64,000 bases of DNA from Dreissena polymorpha. Lineage: Eukaryota; Mollusca; Bivalvia; Myida; Dreissenidae. The DNA is taken from NCBI RefSeq assembly GCF_020536995.1, contig NC_068355.1, positions 76,756,026 to 76,820,025 on the forward strand, written 5' to 3'. A program made the translations under genes and the position numbers. Below, one piece after another: positions 11,451 through 23,925 of the stretch. The notes beneath the pieces are model-generated. The model was not told the origin of the DNA and searched no databases. It worked only from the letters and a program-made list of their open reading frames with translations. Position 1 is the stretch's first letter. The number at the start of each line of letters is the position of its first letter.

Positions 11451-12139
11451 TCCCAGACCATTGCCCATATTTTATTACATTATTATCAAACTGTTTTTTT
11501 AAAATGCCAGTATTTATGATAGTGTCACATTTTAATGTACCCTGCAGCCTTATTTTCAGTGTAAATATTATGTTTTAAATTCATTAACATTTGTACACAT
11601 TCATAGCATAGACTTATAATGCATCAACTAGGGCAAAGATTTTTTTGTTTTGTTAGTACATATGCACATGCTAATGACGTTAAAGGTTAATATTCATTGT
11701 TTTACTTGTATGAAGTTTTTTCGTTATTACAGTATTCACTCAACCTGGTATGTTTTTGGACATTTCTGTTTTGGAGAACATTTTCATAAGTGGATATAAG
11801 TGTTCTTATTTTTCCATGTTATGTTTTAACTTCAAGGAACTTTTAGAAAAGGAACAATTTTTTTGTATAAATTTTTGCAGAGATATGCTATTTTATTTGA
11901 ATTGTGGTTACGCCTTAAAACAGTTATCATTTATTGGGTTGTTTAATAAAGCAATTTATTTTCAAAAAGTATTCGTTGAACCATTGATGTCTATTAGCAA
12001 GTTATAATAGGCTTCTATATAAAGTGACCTGTCATGCCTGTAATTTAACTTATCACCATTCTCCAAAGTATTATCCAAAGACATATTCTGAAATTTTGGA
12101 CAAAAAAGTCGGTAATGCAAAAAAGAAGATTGAATAGAT

Positions 12140-12380
12140 ATGTGCTTCGCTCTGAGAAAACAGGGCATAATGCATGTGCGTAAAGTGTTGTCCCAGATAA
12201 GCCTGTGCAGTCTGCAAGGCTAATTAGGGATGACCCTATCTGATTTATTGGATTTTGTTAAGAAGAAACGAAAAAATTCCATAAAAGCAGGAAGTGTCTT
12301 CCCTGATTAGCCTGTGCGGACCGCTGAGGCTAATCTGGGGCGACACTCTACAGGCATGCATTAAATCCCAGAGTGCTGCT
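12140..12380. repeat. Palindromic dispersed repeat M1
   Basis: Starts GCTCTGAGAAAACAGGGCAT and ends GGCATGCATTAAATCCCAGA, with the two inner GCCTGTGC arms conserved. Confidence 0.8.
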
Positions 12381-12907
12381 AAATATGTAATTGGTTTTTC
12401 ATTGTTATTTCAAGTCTGGGAAGTAGGGGGAGGTACTGGTTAAAATAGGCATACTAAGTATTAGATTCTACAAGAATTCTATTAAGATTATTACATAACA
12501 TTCAGCAATATACAACAAACTCAAACCTAGCATTATATGGGTCTGAAAAGTAACGAGTTGACTCTGAAATTGGGAGTCAGTTTGTATGTGGCAATTTTCA
12601 TTTTGAATTTTAAATACTTTTTAGAAAATGATTATGTTTTTAAGACAGTTTTATAACATACTAAGTATAAATTTTAAGTAGGCTTATAGTTTTTAATTAG
12701 TGTTTTCTTAAATTTTTAGCCAGTTTGTAAATAGAGAGCACCGCAAAATTGTGCTTATTTTGTTTTTTTGACTACCTCAAACTGTAGTGTGTGACTTTAG
12801 CTTTGGAGATTTAGTATGAACATGTAGCAATTGTAAAGCAATTGTTATGGATAATCAATGGGAATAACACATTTTGTAGTTGCCAGAAAAAATATCAAAT
12901 AGATTTT

Positions 12908-13147
12908 AACGCTTTCCCCCATAAGAAGCGAAGTGAAAATGGCTTTTGCAACCAGCATAAAACCAGAATAGCCTGCGAGCAACTCGCATTCTGTTCAGGT
13001 TTTATGCTGTTTGCTGCTCATCAGTATCTAAGGGTTGGAGATGAAGCCTTAAAAACCTGAATCTAGTAAGAAAGGTCTTCAATTAAATTTAACTTTCCAA
13101 GGGACTACACATGCGTAAAAATATGTATCTAAGTGGTACAGGGTTAA
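12908..13147 (+). mobile_element. TTAA-type MITE, family M2
   Basis: Starts TTAACGCTTTCCCCCATAAG and ends AGTGGTACAGGGTTAA. Internal text AAAACCAGAATAGCCTGCGA matches the other M2 copies. Confidence 0.75.
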
Positions 13148-13471
13148 GCAAAAAAATGAATAGCGGGTGGTGAGATGAGTTTTGTGTGTCAACCCACATA
13201 TTTGAAAAACGTGTTATACAAATGTAACAGGGTGTTTGTTATAAGAGTTGCAAATAGCACAGTGTTACTGTTGTGACAAGTAGACCACCAGGTCACTACA
13301 TAGGACATAGATCATTGCTTCTTATGATTTCATAAAAAATATTCTTCTATTGAGTATTGGTTTATGAAAAACATGTATGTTGTTGTGATATGATGTTTTT
13401 TATTTAAAGGTTTTGTGCAAATTAAAATGTATGTTGTTATTGTAGAAATGAGCCTCCCTCTTAGAAAACAG

Positions 13472-13686
13472 TTCTTAACCCTTTGCATGCTGGGAAATTT
13501 GTCGTCTGCTAAAATGTCGTCTGCTGAATTTCTAAAATAAGCATTTTCTTCGATTTTTTTCAAAAAATACTATCAGAATAGCAAACAGTTTGGATCCTGA
13601 TGAGTCGCAACGTTCTGTGGCGTCTCATCTGGATCCAAACTGTTTGCAAAGGCCTTTAAAATTCGGTTCCAGCACTGAAAGGGTTA
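13472..13686 (+). mobile_element. TTAA-type MITE, family M3
   Basis: Opens TTAACCCTTTGCATGCTGGG and closes CAGCACTGAAAGGGTTA. Its centre is a palindrome around AACAGTTTGGATCCTGATGA and the complement. Confidence 0.8.
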
Positions 13687-13825
13687 TTGCAGGCCACTCA
13701 GGCTAATCAGGGACAACACTTTCTGTAGGAACTTTTATTAACTAAGAAAGATTCCTTTTAAAGAAAAATATCATATAAGTAGAAAAAGTATCGTCCCTGC
13801 ACAGGCATATCTTGGATGAAACTTT

Positions 13826-14064
13826 ACCCTTTCCCACTTAGAAGCAAAGTGAAAATGGCTATGTGCAAACAGCATAAAACCAGAACAGCCTGGGAGTAAC
13901 TGGGAGTCTGTTCAGGTTTTATGCTGGTTGCTGCTTGTCAGTATCTTAGTGTTGGAAATGAAGCCTTTAAAACTTTAATCTAGTAAGAATGGTCTTTAAT
14001 TAAATGTAACTTTATTAGGGACTACAAATGCATCAAAATACGTATCTAAGTGGTAAAGGGTTAA
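13826..14064 (+). mobile_element. TTAA-type MITE, family M2
   Basis: Starts CCCTTTCCCACTTAGAAGC and ends TCTAAGTGGTAAAGGGTTAA, so the ends are inverse complements over about 16 bp. Confidence 0.8.
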
Positions 14065-14140
14065 AAGAAAAATATTATTAAAGTGGAAAGTGTCGTCCCT
14101 GCACCGGCATATCTGGGATAAAACTTAACACACCTGCATT

Positions 14141-14350
14141 AACCATTACAGTGCTGGAACCGAATTTTGAGGTCTTTGCAAACAGTTTGGATCCAGATGA
14201 GACGCCACAGAACGTGGCGTCTCATCTGGATCCAAACTGTTTGCTATTTATATAGTATTCTTTGAAAAAAAATCGAAGAAAATGCTAATTTTAGAAATTC
14301 AGCAGACGACATTTTAGCAGATGACAAATTACCCAGCATGCAAAGGGTTA
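14141..14350 (-). mobile_element. TTAA-type MITE, family M3, inverted copy
   Basis: Reads TTAACCATTACAGTGCTGG to GCATGCAAAGGGTTAA, the reverse of the copy at 13472. It sits exactly in the TTAA of the M1 end sequence GCATTAAGCC. Confidence 0.8.
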
Positions 14351-14389
14351 AGCCATGCTTTCCCAAAGTGGGGCTTCATGGATTAATTA

Positions 14390-15270
14390 TGTTATCAAAT
14401 GTCAACGAAATGCCTTCTTTTTGAAAAAACTCTATTTTGCTTGAATAAGAAAGGACAATGTTCAATTGATGCATCTGTAAGCAATAGGAAGGCATATCAT
14501 GCACACAGGTTGTTTTATTATTTCAAAGTTTGTTATATGATAAACACTTATTTATATCTTTAAGAGACTTAGTTTATCCCGTGAAAGGGGCAGGTGTGTA
14601 TGACAACTGATATATGCCCCAAAGCATAAATATTGTGTTACTGATCTCTGTATAGTATGAGGATAAATATAAACTTGTTATAATCAGGTTTTACGCCATG
14701 ATATAAATTGAGAAATATAAGCACAACCCTTTGAGGGAGAGGTATAATATGTTGTTAAGAATGTATTGGAATTTTATATTCTGTTGGCTAGTATGTTCAT
14801 ATTCTTTTATATTTAGAATGAGTGATGAAAAAAGTGTGCTCTCACAATTTAATGATATTTTATATTTGTTTTGAACAAACTGCATGCCTTTCATGTACAT
14901 GTACATATGTCATTGAAAATGTTATTTTATCATCGTTTAGCATTGATAGATTATTTTACAGATAATGTTAAGTGGTTCCATTGAATTGTTTGTATTTAAA
15001 ATATTGCTTACTATATATTTTGCATTGTATTCAATGTAATTAAATAAAAAAATATGCAAACAGATTGATGTATTTTCAGAAAACAAAAATGAAGTAGAAA
15101 TGAAAGTATTTAATAATTTTTAAAATATTTTTTCTTTACAAAAATTTGAAAGTTTAGAACCAAAAGAAATTTTCTTTAAGATTTCTATTCCAATTTGTTG
15201 CAACAAACATTTCCTCAGATACATTATTCATAATTTTCTTAAATTCTTGGCAAATGTACAATTTTAACTG
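14390..15270. other. Intergenic, no recognisable feature
   Basis: Very AT-rich sequence without coding resemblance or a clear repeat family. Confidence 0.5.
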
Positions 15271-15272
15271 TT

Positions 15273-15501
15273 AACCCATTTATGCCTAGCACCTGGAAAA
15301 AAGGCCTTGGCAAACCGCGTAGACCCAGATGAGACGCCACATGATGTGGCGTCTCATCAGGGTCTGCGCTGTTTGCTTAAAGGAATTTCAGTAAGAAATA
15401 TTCAAAATATAGAAATAAGTATACTAGACATCCATAATTTTGGAAAAAACTTGATCCAATGTAGAAGGATGGGAGAGTCCACTAGGCTTAAATGGGTTAA
15501 T
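15273..15501 (+). mobile_element. TTAA-type MITE, family M4
   Basis: Ends TTAACCCATTTATGCCTAG and CTAGGCTTAAATGGGTTAA are inverse complements with one mismatch. The centre is a palindrome built on GATGAGACGCCACATGATG. About 229 bp, non-coding. Confidence 0.85.
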
Positions 15502-16030
15502 TAATGTACTGATCTGGCTCTGTGCTATACATTTTGTCAATTTAAAGGTGTCCTGATTTTAAGATTCAAGTTGCTTGACTAGATGCCTGTAATCTGTCAG
15601 CTGGTGCAGATTATTAACTCCAGTGTATTTCAATTGTGATGTTTCCTTTTATTCATGTAGATATAACATAGCATTTTTGAAAATGTTTATCTTGTAAGTG
15701 CTAATTATATTACTGATATATGTATGACACATTTTTGAATCTATTAAAAGCATCAGAATGATGCTGAAATTACTTTCTTATGTGTTATTTATTACATTTA
15801 TTTAGTGTGACCAAATATTTGTAACCTGTACTTGACAAACTACACATTTGTTTTCTGGTCTGAATAACCACAATCAATTATACATATAATCATCGGAAAC
15901 AATGAAAGAATGCTTCTTGTTTGTGAAGTACTAATATCAGTACACAAATAACCTTAATGTGTTAACTAAGTACTTGAATAGTAGACACAAGCAGATACTA
16001 AAGTATTATTTCGGATGGTTATTAGGTAAA
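15502..16030. other. Intergenic, no recognisable feature
   Basis: AT-rich, no coding resemblance, no clear repeat. Confidence 0.5.
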
Positions 16031-16031
16031 T

Positions 16032-16566
16032 ACAAGTAAATACAAGATGTGTTTGTGAAACACAATGTCCCCCTATATGACGTTTGACCTTGAAGGATGA
16101 CCTTGACCTTGACCCTTCACCACTCAAAATGTGCAGCTCCTTGAGGTACACACGCATTTCAAATATAAAATTGCTAGCTTCAATATTGCAGAAGTGACAT
16201 TACATGAGCAATTTTGACCCATATATTTGACCTTGAAGAATGACCTTGACCTTTCACCACTCAAAATGTGCAGCTCCATGTGATACACATGCATGCCAAA
16301 TATCAAGTTGCTATCTTCAATATTGAAACAGTTTTCATAAAATAAGCGATTTGGGCCACATATTTGACCTCTGACCTTGAAGGATGACCTTGACCTTTCA
16401 CCACTCAAAATGTGCAGCTTCATGAGATACACATGCATGCCAAATATCAAGTTGCTATCTTCAATATTGCAGTGGTTATTGCAAAATGTTAAAGTTGGCG
16501 CATACCAACCAACCAACAGACAGGGCAAAAACAATATGTCCCCCACTACTATAGTGGGGGACATAA
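16032..16566 (+). repeat. Dispersed repeat E with three tandem TGACCTTGA-rich monomers
   Basis: Starts near GATGTGTTTGTGAAACACAA, repeats the module GACCTTGAAGGATGACCTTG plus CACTCAAAATGTGCAGCTCC three times, and ends in a short hairpin, GTCCCCCACTACTATAGTG. Confidence 0.75.
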
Positions 16567-16970
16567 AAACAAGACTATTGCTAAGCAATAAAAGTCCCCT
16601 ACCTACGCAGGATCCACCATTTTCAGCAATATTTGTAGTTTATTTGTTGCCATAGCAACCAAAATTCTTGACGTAGAAACAGAATGTCCATGTTTCAAGT
16701 TTCATGAAAAAATATGAAGAACTTTTAAAGTTATCGCAGGATCCCCATTTTCAGCAATATTTCTAGTCTTTTTGTTGCCATAGCAACCAGAATTCTTGAC
16801 GTATGAACAAAATGTCCATGTTTCAAGTTTCATGACAAAATATGAAGAACTTTTTAAGTTATCACTGGATCCAGAAAAGTGTGACAGACTGACAGACACA
16901 CAGACTGACAGACACACAGAGCGCAAACCATAAGTCCCTCTCAGATTTCACCGGTAGAGGACTTATAAAT
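16567..16970 (+). repeat. Dispersed repeat F with two tandem monomers of about 120 bp
   Basis: Opens with AAGACTATTGCTAAGCAATA, repeats the module CCATTTTCAGCAATATTT plus TTGTTGCCATAGCAACCA twice, and closes with GTCCCTCTCAGATTTCACCG. Confidence 0.65.
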
Positions 16971-16974
16971 GAAT

Positions 16975-17830
16975 GAGTGAATGATAGCGCTTGCTTTCCA
17001 AAAATATAAACACATTTGTGACAAACAGTACAACTTCTACATATCATTTAAGATAAAAGAGTGAAATGTCAGTGGGGCACTGTAGAGTGCTGATAAGCCC
17101 TCCTGGAAATGAGACCACTTAGGGACAGCATGGCGACATCACAGATTGTGCAGGAAGTTTGGGGGTTGAATAACTGGTCCATGGAATTTACTTAAACTTC
17201 CTACATTGTAGGTTATCAGCTTTTGGATGGTATTTCATTGAAGCATTAGGCTATCCTGTTTACGTGACACCACCATCATTTGGTAGATGTTGTGCACATG
17301 AAACATTTTATGAAAATAAGCTACACTTGCAAGTCAACTACAAGCAGACTTTCAAAACATTTTCCCCATAAAAGGCCAAGCTACCAAGGGAAAACAGTTA
17401 CTGCTTTCCCAATTTTCAGAACCAGTGATCTTGACCCAAAACATTGAAATCCATGCTGAGTCTGCATGTCAACTATAAACGCACTCAATATCAGCACAAT
17501 AAACATCAAAACTTTAAGTAATTAAGTAGAAACCGTTTACCTGCGCACTAAGTACTCATGTTAACCTATAGAGGTCATTTTTATGTGCTTTGTGTGTCTA
17601 CTTGTTTTATCAGTGGGCTGTCGTTAACGTTTAGCTTGTAACCAATCAGATCATTCAGATGCCACTTTTTGGGCCGAATATTTAAATTGACAATAACTAT
17701 ACAGAGTATAAATCTGGATCATGTGCCTCCAAAAACTAAGTTACCAGTTCAAATTATATAAAAAACTGGGTTACTGTTCTAGAAGCCATATTTATGTATA
17801 AATCTGGATGGAACTTAGGCACAATGTCTA
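16975..17830. other. Intergenic, no recognisable feature
   Basis: No coding frame of interest and no repeat family recognised. Confidence 0.45.
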
Positions 17831-17834
17831 TCTT

Positions 17835-18345
17835 GATGCTTACTATCGGTAGGCTGAGTTTGAATATGGGCTTGGTTGGTGAAAAAATAGGTCACCAGGT
17901 AAAATATAATATAAGCTTGTCTGTCAGTCGGTCTGTCTGTCAGCCCGTATTAAGTGTCCCCTCTCTATCCGATCTTCACCAAACTTGGTCAGATGTTTTA
18001 TCTAGATGATGTCTAGGTCAAAGTCGAATATGGGTCATGCCGGGTCAAAAACTAGGTCACAGGGTCACTTAGTGCGTTTTAAACATTGAGCATGGTGTCC
18101 GCTCTCTAATTGAAGTAGTTTACATCAGAGCTTCACCAAACTTGGTCAGAAGTTGTATCTAGATGATATGTAGGTCAAGTTCGAACATGGGCCATGCCAG
18201 GTCAAAAACTAGGTCCAGGGTCACTTAGTGTGTTTTAAACATTGAGCATGGTGATTGCTGTTTTTTGTGAAGACAACATGCAAAATATTCTGTGTCAATG
18301 CGGCATGTGGGGGATATTAGTCATGTCGGTGACAAAGCTCTAGTT
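17835..18345 (+). repeat. Dispersed repeat with tandem GGTCA-rich monomers
   Basis: Module CTTCACCAAACTTGGTCAGA plus ATGCCGGGTCAAAAACTAGG occurs twice, at about 17973 and 18130. It starts near a CTGTCAGTCGGTCTGTC run. Same general style as repeats E and F. Confidence 0.65.
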
Positions 18346-19009
18346 TTCACTGTATAAGCATGACTCCGTCTTAATAAAACATGGTCACAATCAAACACTC
18401 TCTGCCAGAATTATTCATGAAGGGTGTGCTCAATTGCACAAAATTACTGCCTGATCTGAATTTGCATGTAAGTTCTGTATATTCAACATATGCAGGAAAG
18501 AAATAGATAAAGAAGACACAGTGTAATACTCAGTATCCTAATGTTATGTTGTGTCAATATCAGCCCTGCAAAATGGAATAATTTTAGGTTTCTAAACCTC
18601 AAAACAACATGCCAACATCAACGTTTTATTGCATACCGGTACTTAAAAAGACTTATTCTTTACACTGCCTACCATGTAACGCGTGTACAATCCAGATCAC
18701 ATAGTAAATGAATGTACATTTAACAAGAAAAGCAAAACAAAAGGTCATGTAGTTGCTGAGCAGCTTTAATTTTAAGTTTGAATAAGAAAGGTGTCATCCA
18801 CCCTGATTCCCCTCACAACATGTATAAACAGAGACAAATCGAATAAAATGATACACAATTCTAAAAACTCAAGAACTGAAACAAATCTACAACAACAAAC
18901 CATAGAAATTGACATCCATGTTATAAAGCTGTTGAAACAATATATATCTTCATTTATTGAATTACTAAAATTGCGAAAATGCATTTGAATATAATGATTA
19001 CTAAAATAA
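18346..19009. other. Intergenic, no recognisable feature
   Basis: No supportable gene or repeat seen. Confidence 0.45.
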
Positions 19010-19338
19010 ACAAGAAATGTGTTTGTCAGAAACAGTATATCCCCTACTGTGCTGCTTTGATTTTTTTATCATTAGGCAGGTTCAGATAATTATCTCCCTT
19101 TAAAGCTTATTACTTCCCTTGATGTTTTTTTTTACCTTTGACCTTGAAGGATGACCTTGACCTTTCACCACTCAAAATGTGCAGCTCCATGAGATACACA
19201 TGCATGCCAAATATGAAGTTGCTTTATTCAATATTGCAAAAGTTAGGGCAAAATGTTCAAGTTGGGGAAAACAAACAAACAAACCAAGGGACAGGGCAAA
19301 AACAATATGTCCCCCACTATAGTGGTGGGGGACATAAA
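19010..19338 (+). repeat. Dispersed repeat E, single-monomer copy
   Basis: Starts CAAGAAATGTGTTTGTCAG, contains CCTTTGACCTTGAAGGATGA, and ends with the GTCCCCCACTATAGTGGTGG hairpin. Confidence 0.75.
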
Positions 19339-19698
19339 AAAAACACAAGTATAACCAGAAAAACAAAAGTTACAGAATAGGCAGTTAATTACAAAGCAGG
19401 TGTATCCCTGGTACAGATTATAGGTGTTGAAAAGTGCAGAAACCTTTCTGTAACCTTGATAAATAATGTCCCTTCTTAAATCAATATCTTGTTTGCTTTA
19501 AAGTAGATGTTAACTGTAAGTTAAAAGTGAGACAAGTCAAAAACATAACAACACACAAATTAATAATCACAAAATTATGAAGAGGTTTTGAATTAACTCC
19601 AACATTAAATACCTACATCATGTAAATAACGACATACATGTTTTTTTTTATATAGTAATTACACTAACAATATGAAAAACCTTTAGTAAACCTACTTA

Positions 19699-22285
19699 CA
19701 TACAGACCTGCATACATACTGACCTATATACCAACTGACCAACATAAAAACAGACCTACATACATACTGACCTACACACCAACTGACCAACATAATTACA
19801 GACCTACATACATACTGACCTAGACACCAACTAACCTACACAACTGACCAACATAAATACAGACCTACATACATACATACTGACCTACACACCAACTGAC
19901 CAACATAAATACAGACCAACATACATACTGACCTACATACATACTGACCTACAAACAAACTGACCTACATACATACTGACCTACACACCAACTGACCAAC
20001 ATAATTACAGACCTACATACATACTGACCTACACACCAACTGACCTACACACCAACTGACCAACATAAATACAGACCTACATTCATACTGACCTACACAC
20101 CAACTGACTAACATAAATACAGACCTACATACATACTGACCTACACACCAACTGACCTACACACCAACTGACCAACATAAATACAGACCTACATTCATAC
20201 TGACCTACACACCAACTGACTAACATAAATACAGACCTACATACATACTGACCTACACACCAACTGACCTACACACCAACTGACCTACATAAATACAGAC
20301 CTACATTCATATTGACCTACACACCAACTGACTAACATAAATACAGACCTACATACATACTCACCTACATACATACTGACCTACATACTTACTGACCTAC
20401 AAACTGGCCAACATAAATACAGACCTACATACATACTGACCTACACACCAACTGACCAACATAAATACATACCTACATACATACTGACCTACAAACTGAC
20501 CAGCATAAATACAGATCTACATACATACAGACCTACATACCAACTGACCAACATAAAAACAGACATACACACAAACTGAACAACATAACTACAAACCTAC
20601 ATACATACTGACCAACATACATACTGACCTACATACCAACTGACCATCATAAAAACAGACCTACATACCAACTGACCAACATAAAAACAGACCTACCGTA
20701 ATAACTCTATGTTTTCGGACACTCTAAGTTTCCGGACGCCCCATTTTTTAGTAAAAATAATTATTTTTCGTGACTCTTAATTTTCGGACACACGAGTTTT
20801 CGTCCATAATTAATGTCTCTAAGTTTTAGGACAATATATTTTACAGCGCTATGTTACCAAATTTCGGTTGTGTTTTCGATATCTAATGACACTTCGATCA
20901 TGGGGTTTTACAGCCAGATTAACATCATAAAACATGGCAGGTGCATGCCTGAGGGCAACGGACCATTATATTTGTGTTATGGGGTAAATAACCTTGTAAA
21001 CCGGTATTAAACAATGGTTTTGCCCGATATAATAAGCGTTATGACAATTACCAGGGGTAGTGCCAATTAACAATTCAATTATCTACCGCAGTGGTATTAC
21101 ACATTCTCAGTTAAATAACTGTGACAAATACTAAACGCTTCAAAGTGTGATGCTCCCTATTGCATGTTTTACCAACAATGGAAGGTGTTAGACAACAACT
21201 ATCGGAAATTAACAAACAAAGAATTCATAGTTTGCTTGATTTTATTGCGTTAATTATAGGTTCATACTAGCGAGTATCGGTACATCACATGCTCATCTTT
21301 GAACTCGTTGGTCAAAGTACAGCCTTGTAGTTACTTTCTGTCAAATAAATTAAGCATTTAAAATTACTTTAAATGCAGCGCAAACATTTATAACTGTTAT
21401 TTATACTATACGGCATGGTATTTTACAAGCGCGTGCTATTACCGGTAGTCGTTGATACAATTTACGCTATTTTCGGACGCTTCAATATTCGACTCTAAGT
21501 TTTCGGACATCTGTATTTCGTGAATATTTTTCGTATCTAAGTTTTCAGACACGAAAAAAATAAATTATTTTTGAGTGTCCGAAAACATAGAGTAATTACG
21601 GTACATACCAACTGACCAACATAAAACAGAGATACATACCAACTGACTAACATAAAAACAGACCTACATACCAACTGACCAACATTAAACAGACCTACAC
21701 ATCAACTGACCAACATAAAAACAGACCTACATACATACTGACCAACATAAAAACAGACCTACATACATACTGACCTACATACCAACTGACCAACATAAAT
21801 ACATACCTACATACCAACTGACCAACATAAAAACAGACCTAAATACCAACTGACCAACATAAAAACATACCTACATACCAACTGACCAACATAAAAACAG
21901 ACCTACATACATACTGACCTACATACCAACTGACCAACATAAATACATACCTACATACCAACTGACCAACATAAAAACAGACCTACATACCAACTGACCA
22001 ACATAAAAACAGACCTACACACATACTGACCTACATACCAACTGACCAACATAAACACAGACCTACATACATACTGACCTACATACCAACTGACCAACAT
22101 AATTACAGACCTACATACGTACTGACCTACATACATACTGACCTACACACCAACTGACCAACATAAAAACAGACCTACATACCAACTGACCAACAAAAAT
22201 ACAGACCTACATACATACTGACCTACACACCAACTGACCTACATACCCACTGACCAACATAAAAACAGACCTACATACATACAGA
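19699..22285. repeat. Large minisatellite of CTGACC/ACAGACCTACATA units, split by a TIR element
   Basis: Long array of blocks ACAGACCTACATACATACTG and CCTACACACCAACTGACC joined as higher-order units of roughly 50-75 bp. It runs on both sides of 20696-21601, giving about 1.7 kb of array. Frames through it only give repetitive peptides, so it is not a gene. Confidence 0.9.
20696..21601. mobile_element. 906-bp TIR element with TA target duplication
   Basis: Left end CCGTAATAACTCTATGTTTT and right end, read as inverse complement, CCGTAATTACTCTATGTTTT, about 29 bp of TIR with one mismatch, flanked by TA on both sides (20694-20695 and 21602-21603). TA duplication suggests the Tc1/mariner/pogo group. 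No transposase frame. Confidence 0.85.
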
Positions 22286-22747
22286 CTGATACAAGACCAA
22301 CACAAATACACATAAATGTTGCATTATATAACACACGATCTTTAGTCACTTTTTATTGTCACTTGACAGCAGAGATCTGTATTTACATGTACTTTTAAAA
22401 TGGAATTTTGTCAATTAGGTCGCACAATTGGCTATTCTGCATTTTGTTCTTAATGTTATACAAGCCTACAGGAAAAGATTTGGCTGGTACTTGACAGTCT
22501 CTGAGATCAAAAACTATTAAAGATAATTGCGGAATGATTCGCTTGAGCTTATTTGTGCAATTCACGCTTGATAGTAGGCCGAAGGTTACATTATGGGATA
22601 AACAATAACAACATAAGTTTGCTTACACAACAATAGTATGATTAAGTAAGGTTAATTTGACACCTATCCTGTGAACTCAAGAACCATAGGGTGCATGACA
22701 TGCAATAGGCTCTGATATAAATATATGCTGTATTTCACTGCTTATCA

Positions 22748-23690
22748 AACAAGAGCTGTCAGAGGACAGCGCGCTCGACTATTCGAGTGCTTAACAGTAT
22801 AACATAAGCCATCATGGGGAAATTAATCATATTCAATAATTTATTAGGCGATCTTTCAAAAAATAAAAAAAGGAAAAAAATAAAATAAAAATTGGGGGAG
22901 GGGGGGGGGGGGGTGAGAGGGGGGTATAATGTTGGGGGGGGGGGGGTTAATTTATTATATGATGTTTAAAAAAAAATTGGGGGGGGGGGTAGGGGGGTTG
23001 GGGGGTGAGAGGGGGGTTTAATGTGGGGTAGGGTAATTTATTAGATGGTGTTTTAAAAAAAAATGTTTTTTTGGGGGGGGGGAGGTTGGGGGGGGGGGAG
23101 GGATTCTGGGTAGGGGCGTGGGGTATTGTTTGGGTGGAATCCATTGTGGTATTCAGGTAAGTGTTGTTTTGTCAAAGTAATAATAAAATGTGATCATAAA
23201 TAAAGAAGTTTTGGCAATTTAAGCAAAATGTTCAATTATCTAAGTGTAAAAGGGGCCATAATTATGTCAAAATGCTTGATACAGTGGTCTGCTCTTGTTT
23301 ATAGGTTGGGGTCATGTTGGTAAACAAGTTTGCAACATATAAAAGTAATATGTCAAAGGATATAGGAAATATTTGGGGTAGTAGGCAAACTTTAACATAA
23401 ATTTATAAATAATATGCATATTCTAAGTATAAAAGGGGCAATAATTATGACAAAATGCTTTATAGAGTTGTCTGCTCTTGTTTATTTATAGGTTGGGGTG
23501 ATGTTGGTAAACAAGTATGCAAAATATGAAAGCAATATGTCAAGGGACAATGAAAATAATTGGGGTAGTATGAAAACTTTAACATTTGCACGCTAACGCA
23601 GACGCTAACGGTAATGCAGACGGTCACGCCGACGCGGGGGTGAGTAGGATAGCTCCACTATATATATTTCATACATAATAGTCGAGCTAA
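22748..23690 (+). repeat. Dispersed repeat D with G-rich tract
   Basis: Begins AACAAGAGCTGTCAGAGGAC and ends ATAATAGTCGAGCTAA. Internal poly-G runs at 22893-23100 and two tandem modules containing GGTTGGGGTCATGTTGGTAA. A second copy lies in opposite orientation at 38966-40230. Confidence 0.8.
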
Positions 23691-23925
23691 AAATATATCA
23701 AGGAACAGGAATTCAAATAGCAAAAAAAGAGTAATTACTACAAGTATGAAAATAAACATTGTGAGAGTTGGTATTCTCTTGCATGTTAGTGACTAGAACA
23801 CAACACTGACTTGTTTCTAACAAGTTACCACAGAATGATGAACACTTATACAAAGCCCATCTACAACATCGAAATAACTAACAAATATGGATTTAGGGGA
23901 AAACAAATACTACTGCTATCCAACA

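Larger units (their letters stand above)
13447..14380. repeat. Nested mosaic: M1 split by M3, M2 and an inverted second M3
   Basis: M1 starts at about 13447 (ATGAGCCTCCCTCTTAGAAA), is interrupted by M3 at 13472-13686, resumes, is interrupted by M2 at 13826-14064, and resumes again. An M3 in the opposite direction sits at 14141-14350, after which the M1 end GCCATGCTTTCCCAAAG appears. The two M3 copies form a long inverted repeat about 460 bp apart. A 70-bp stretch (near 13759 and near 14062) is present twice. Confidence 0.75.

Noticed and set aside
21951-22136. Minus-strand frame with VGQYVCRSV repeats, looking like a repeat protein
   Set aside because: It is only a translation of the minisatellite; no start context, no splice sites and no conserved non-repeat part.
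19699-22285. CRISPR-like array of direct repeats
   Set aside because: Units are contiguous and variable with no unique spacers, and the genome is animal.
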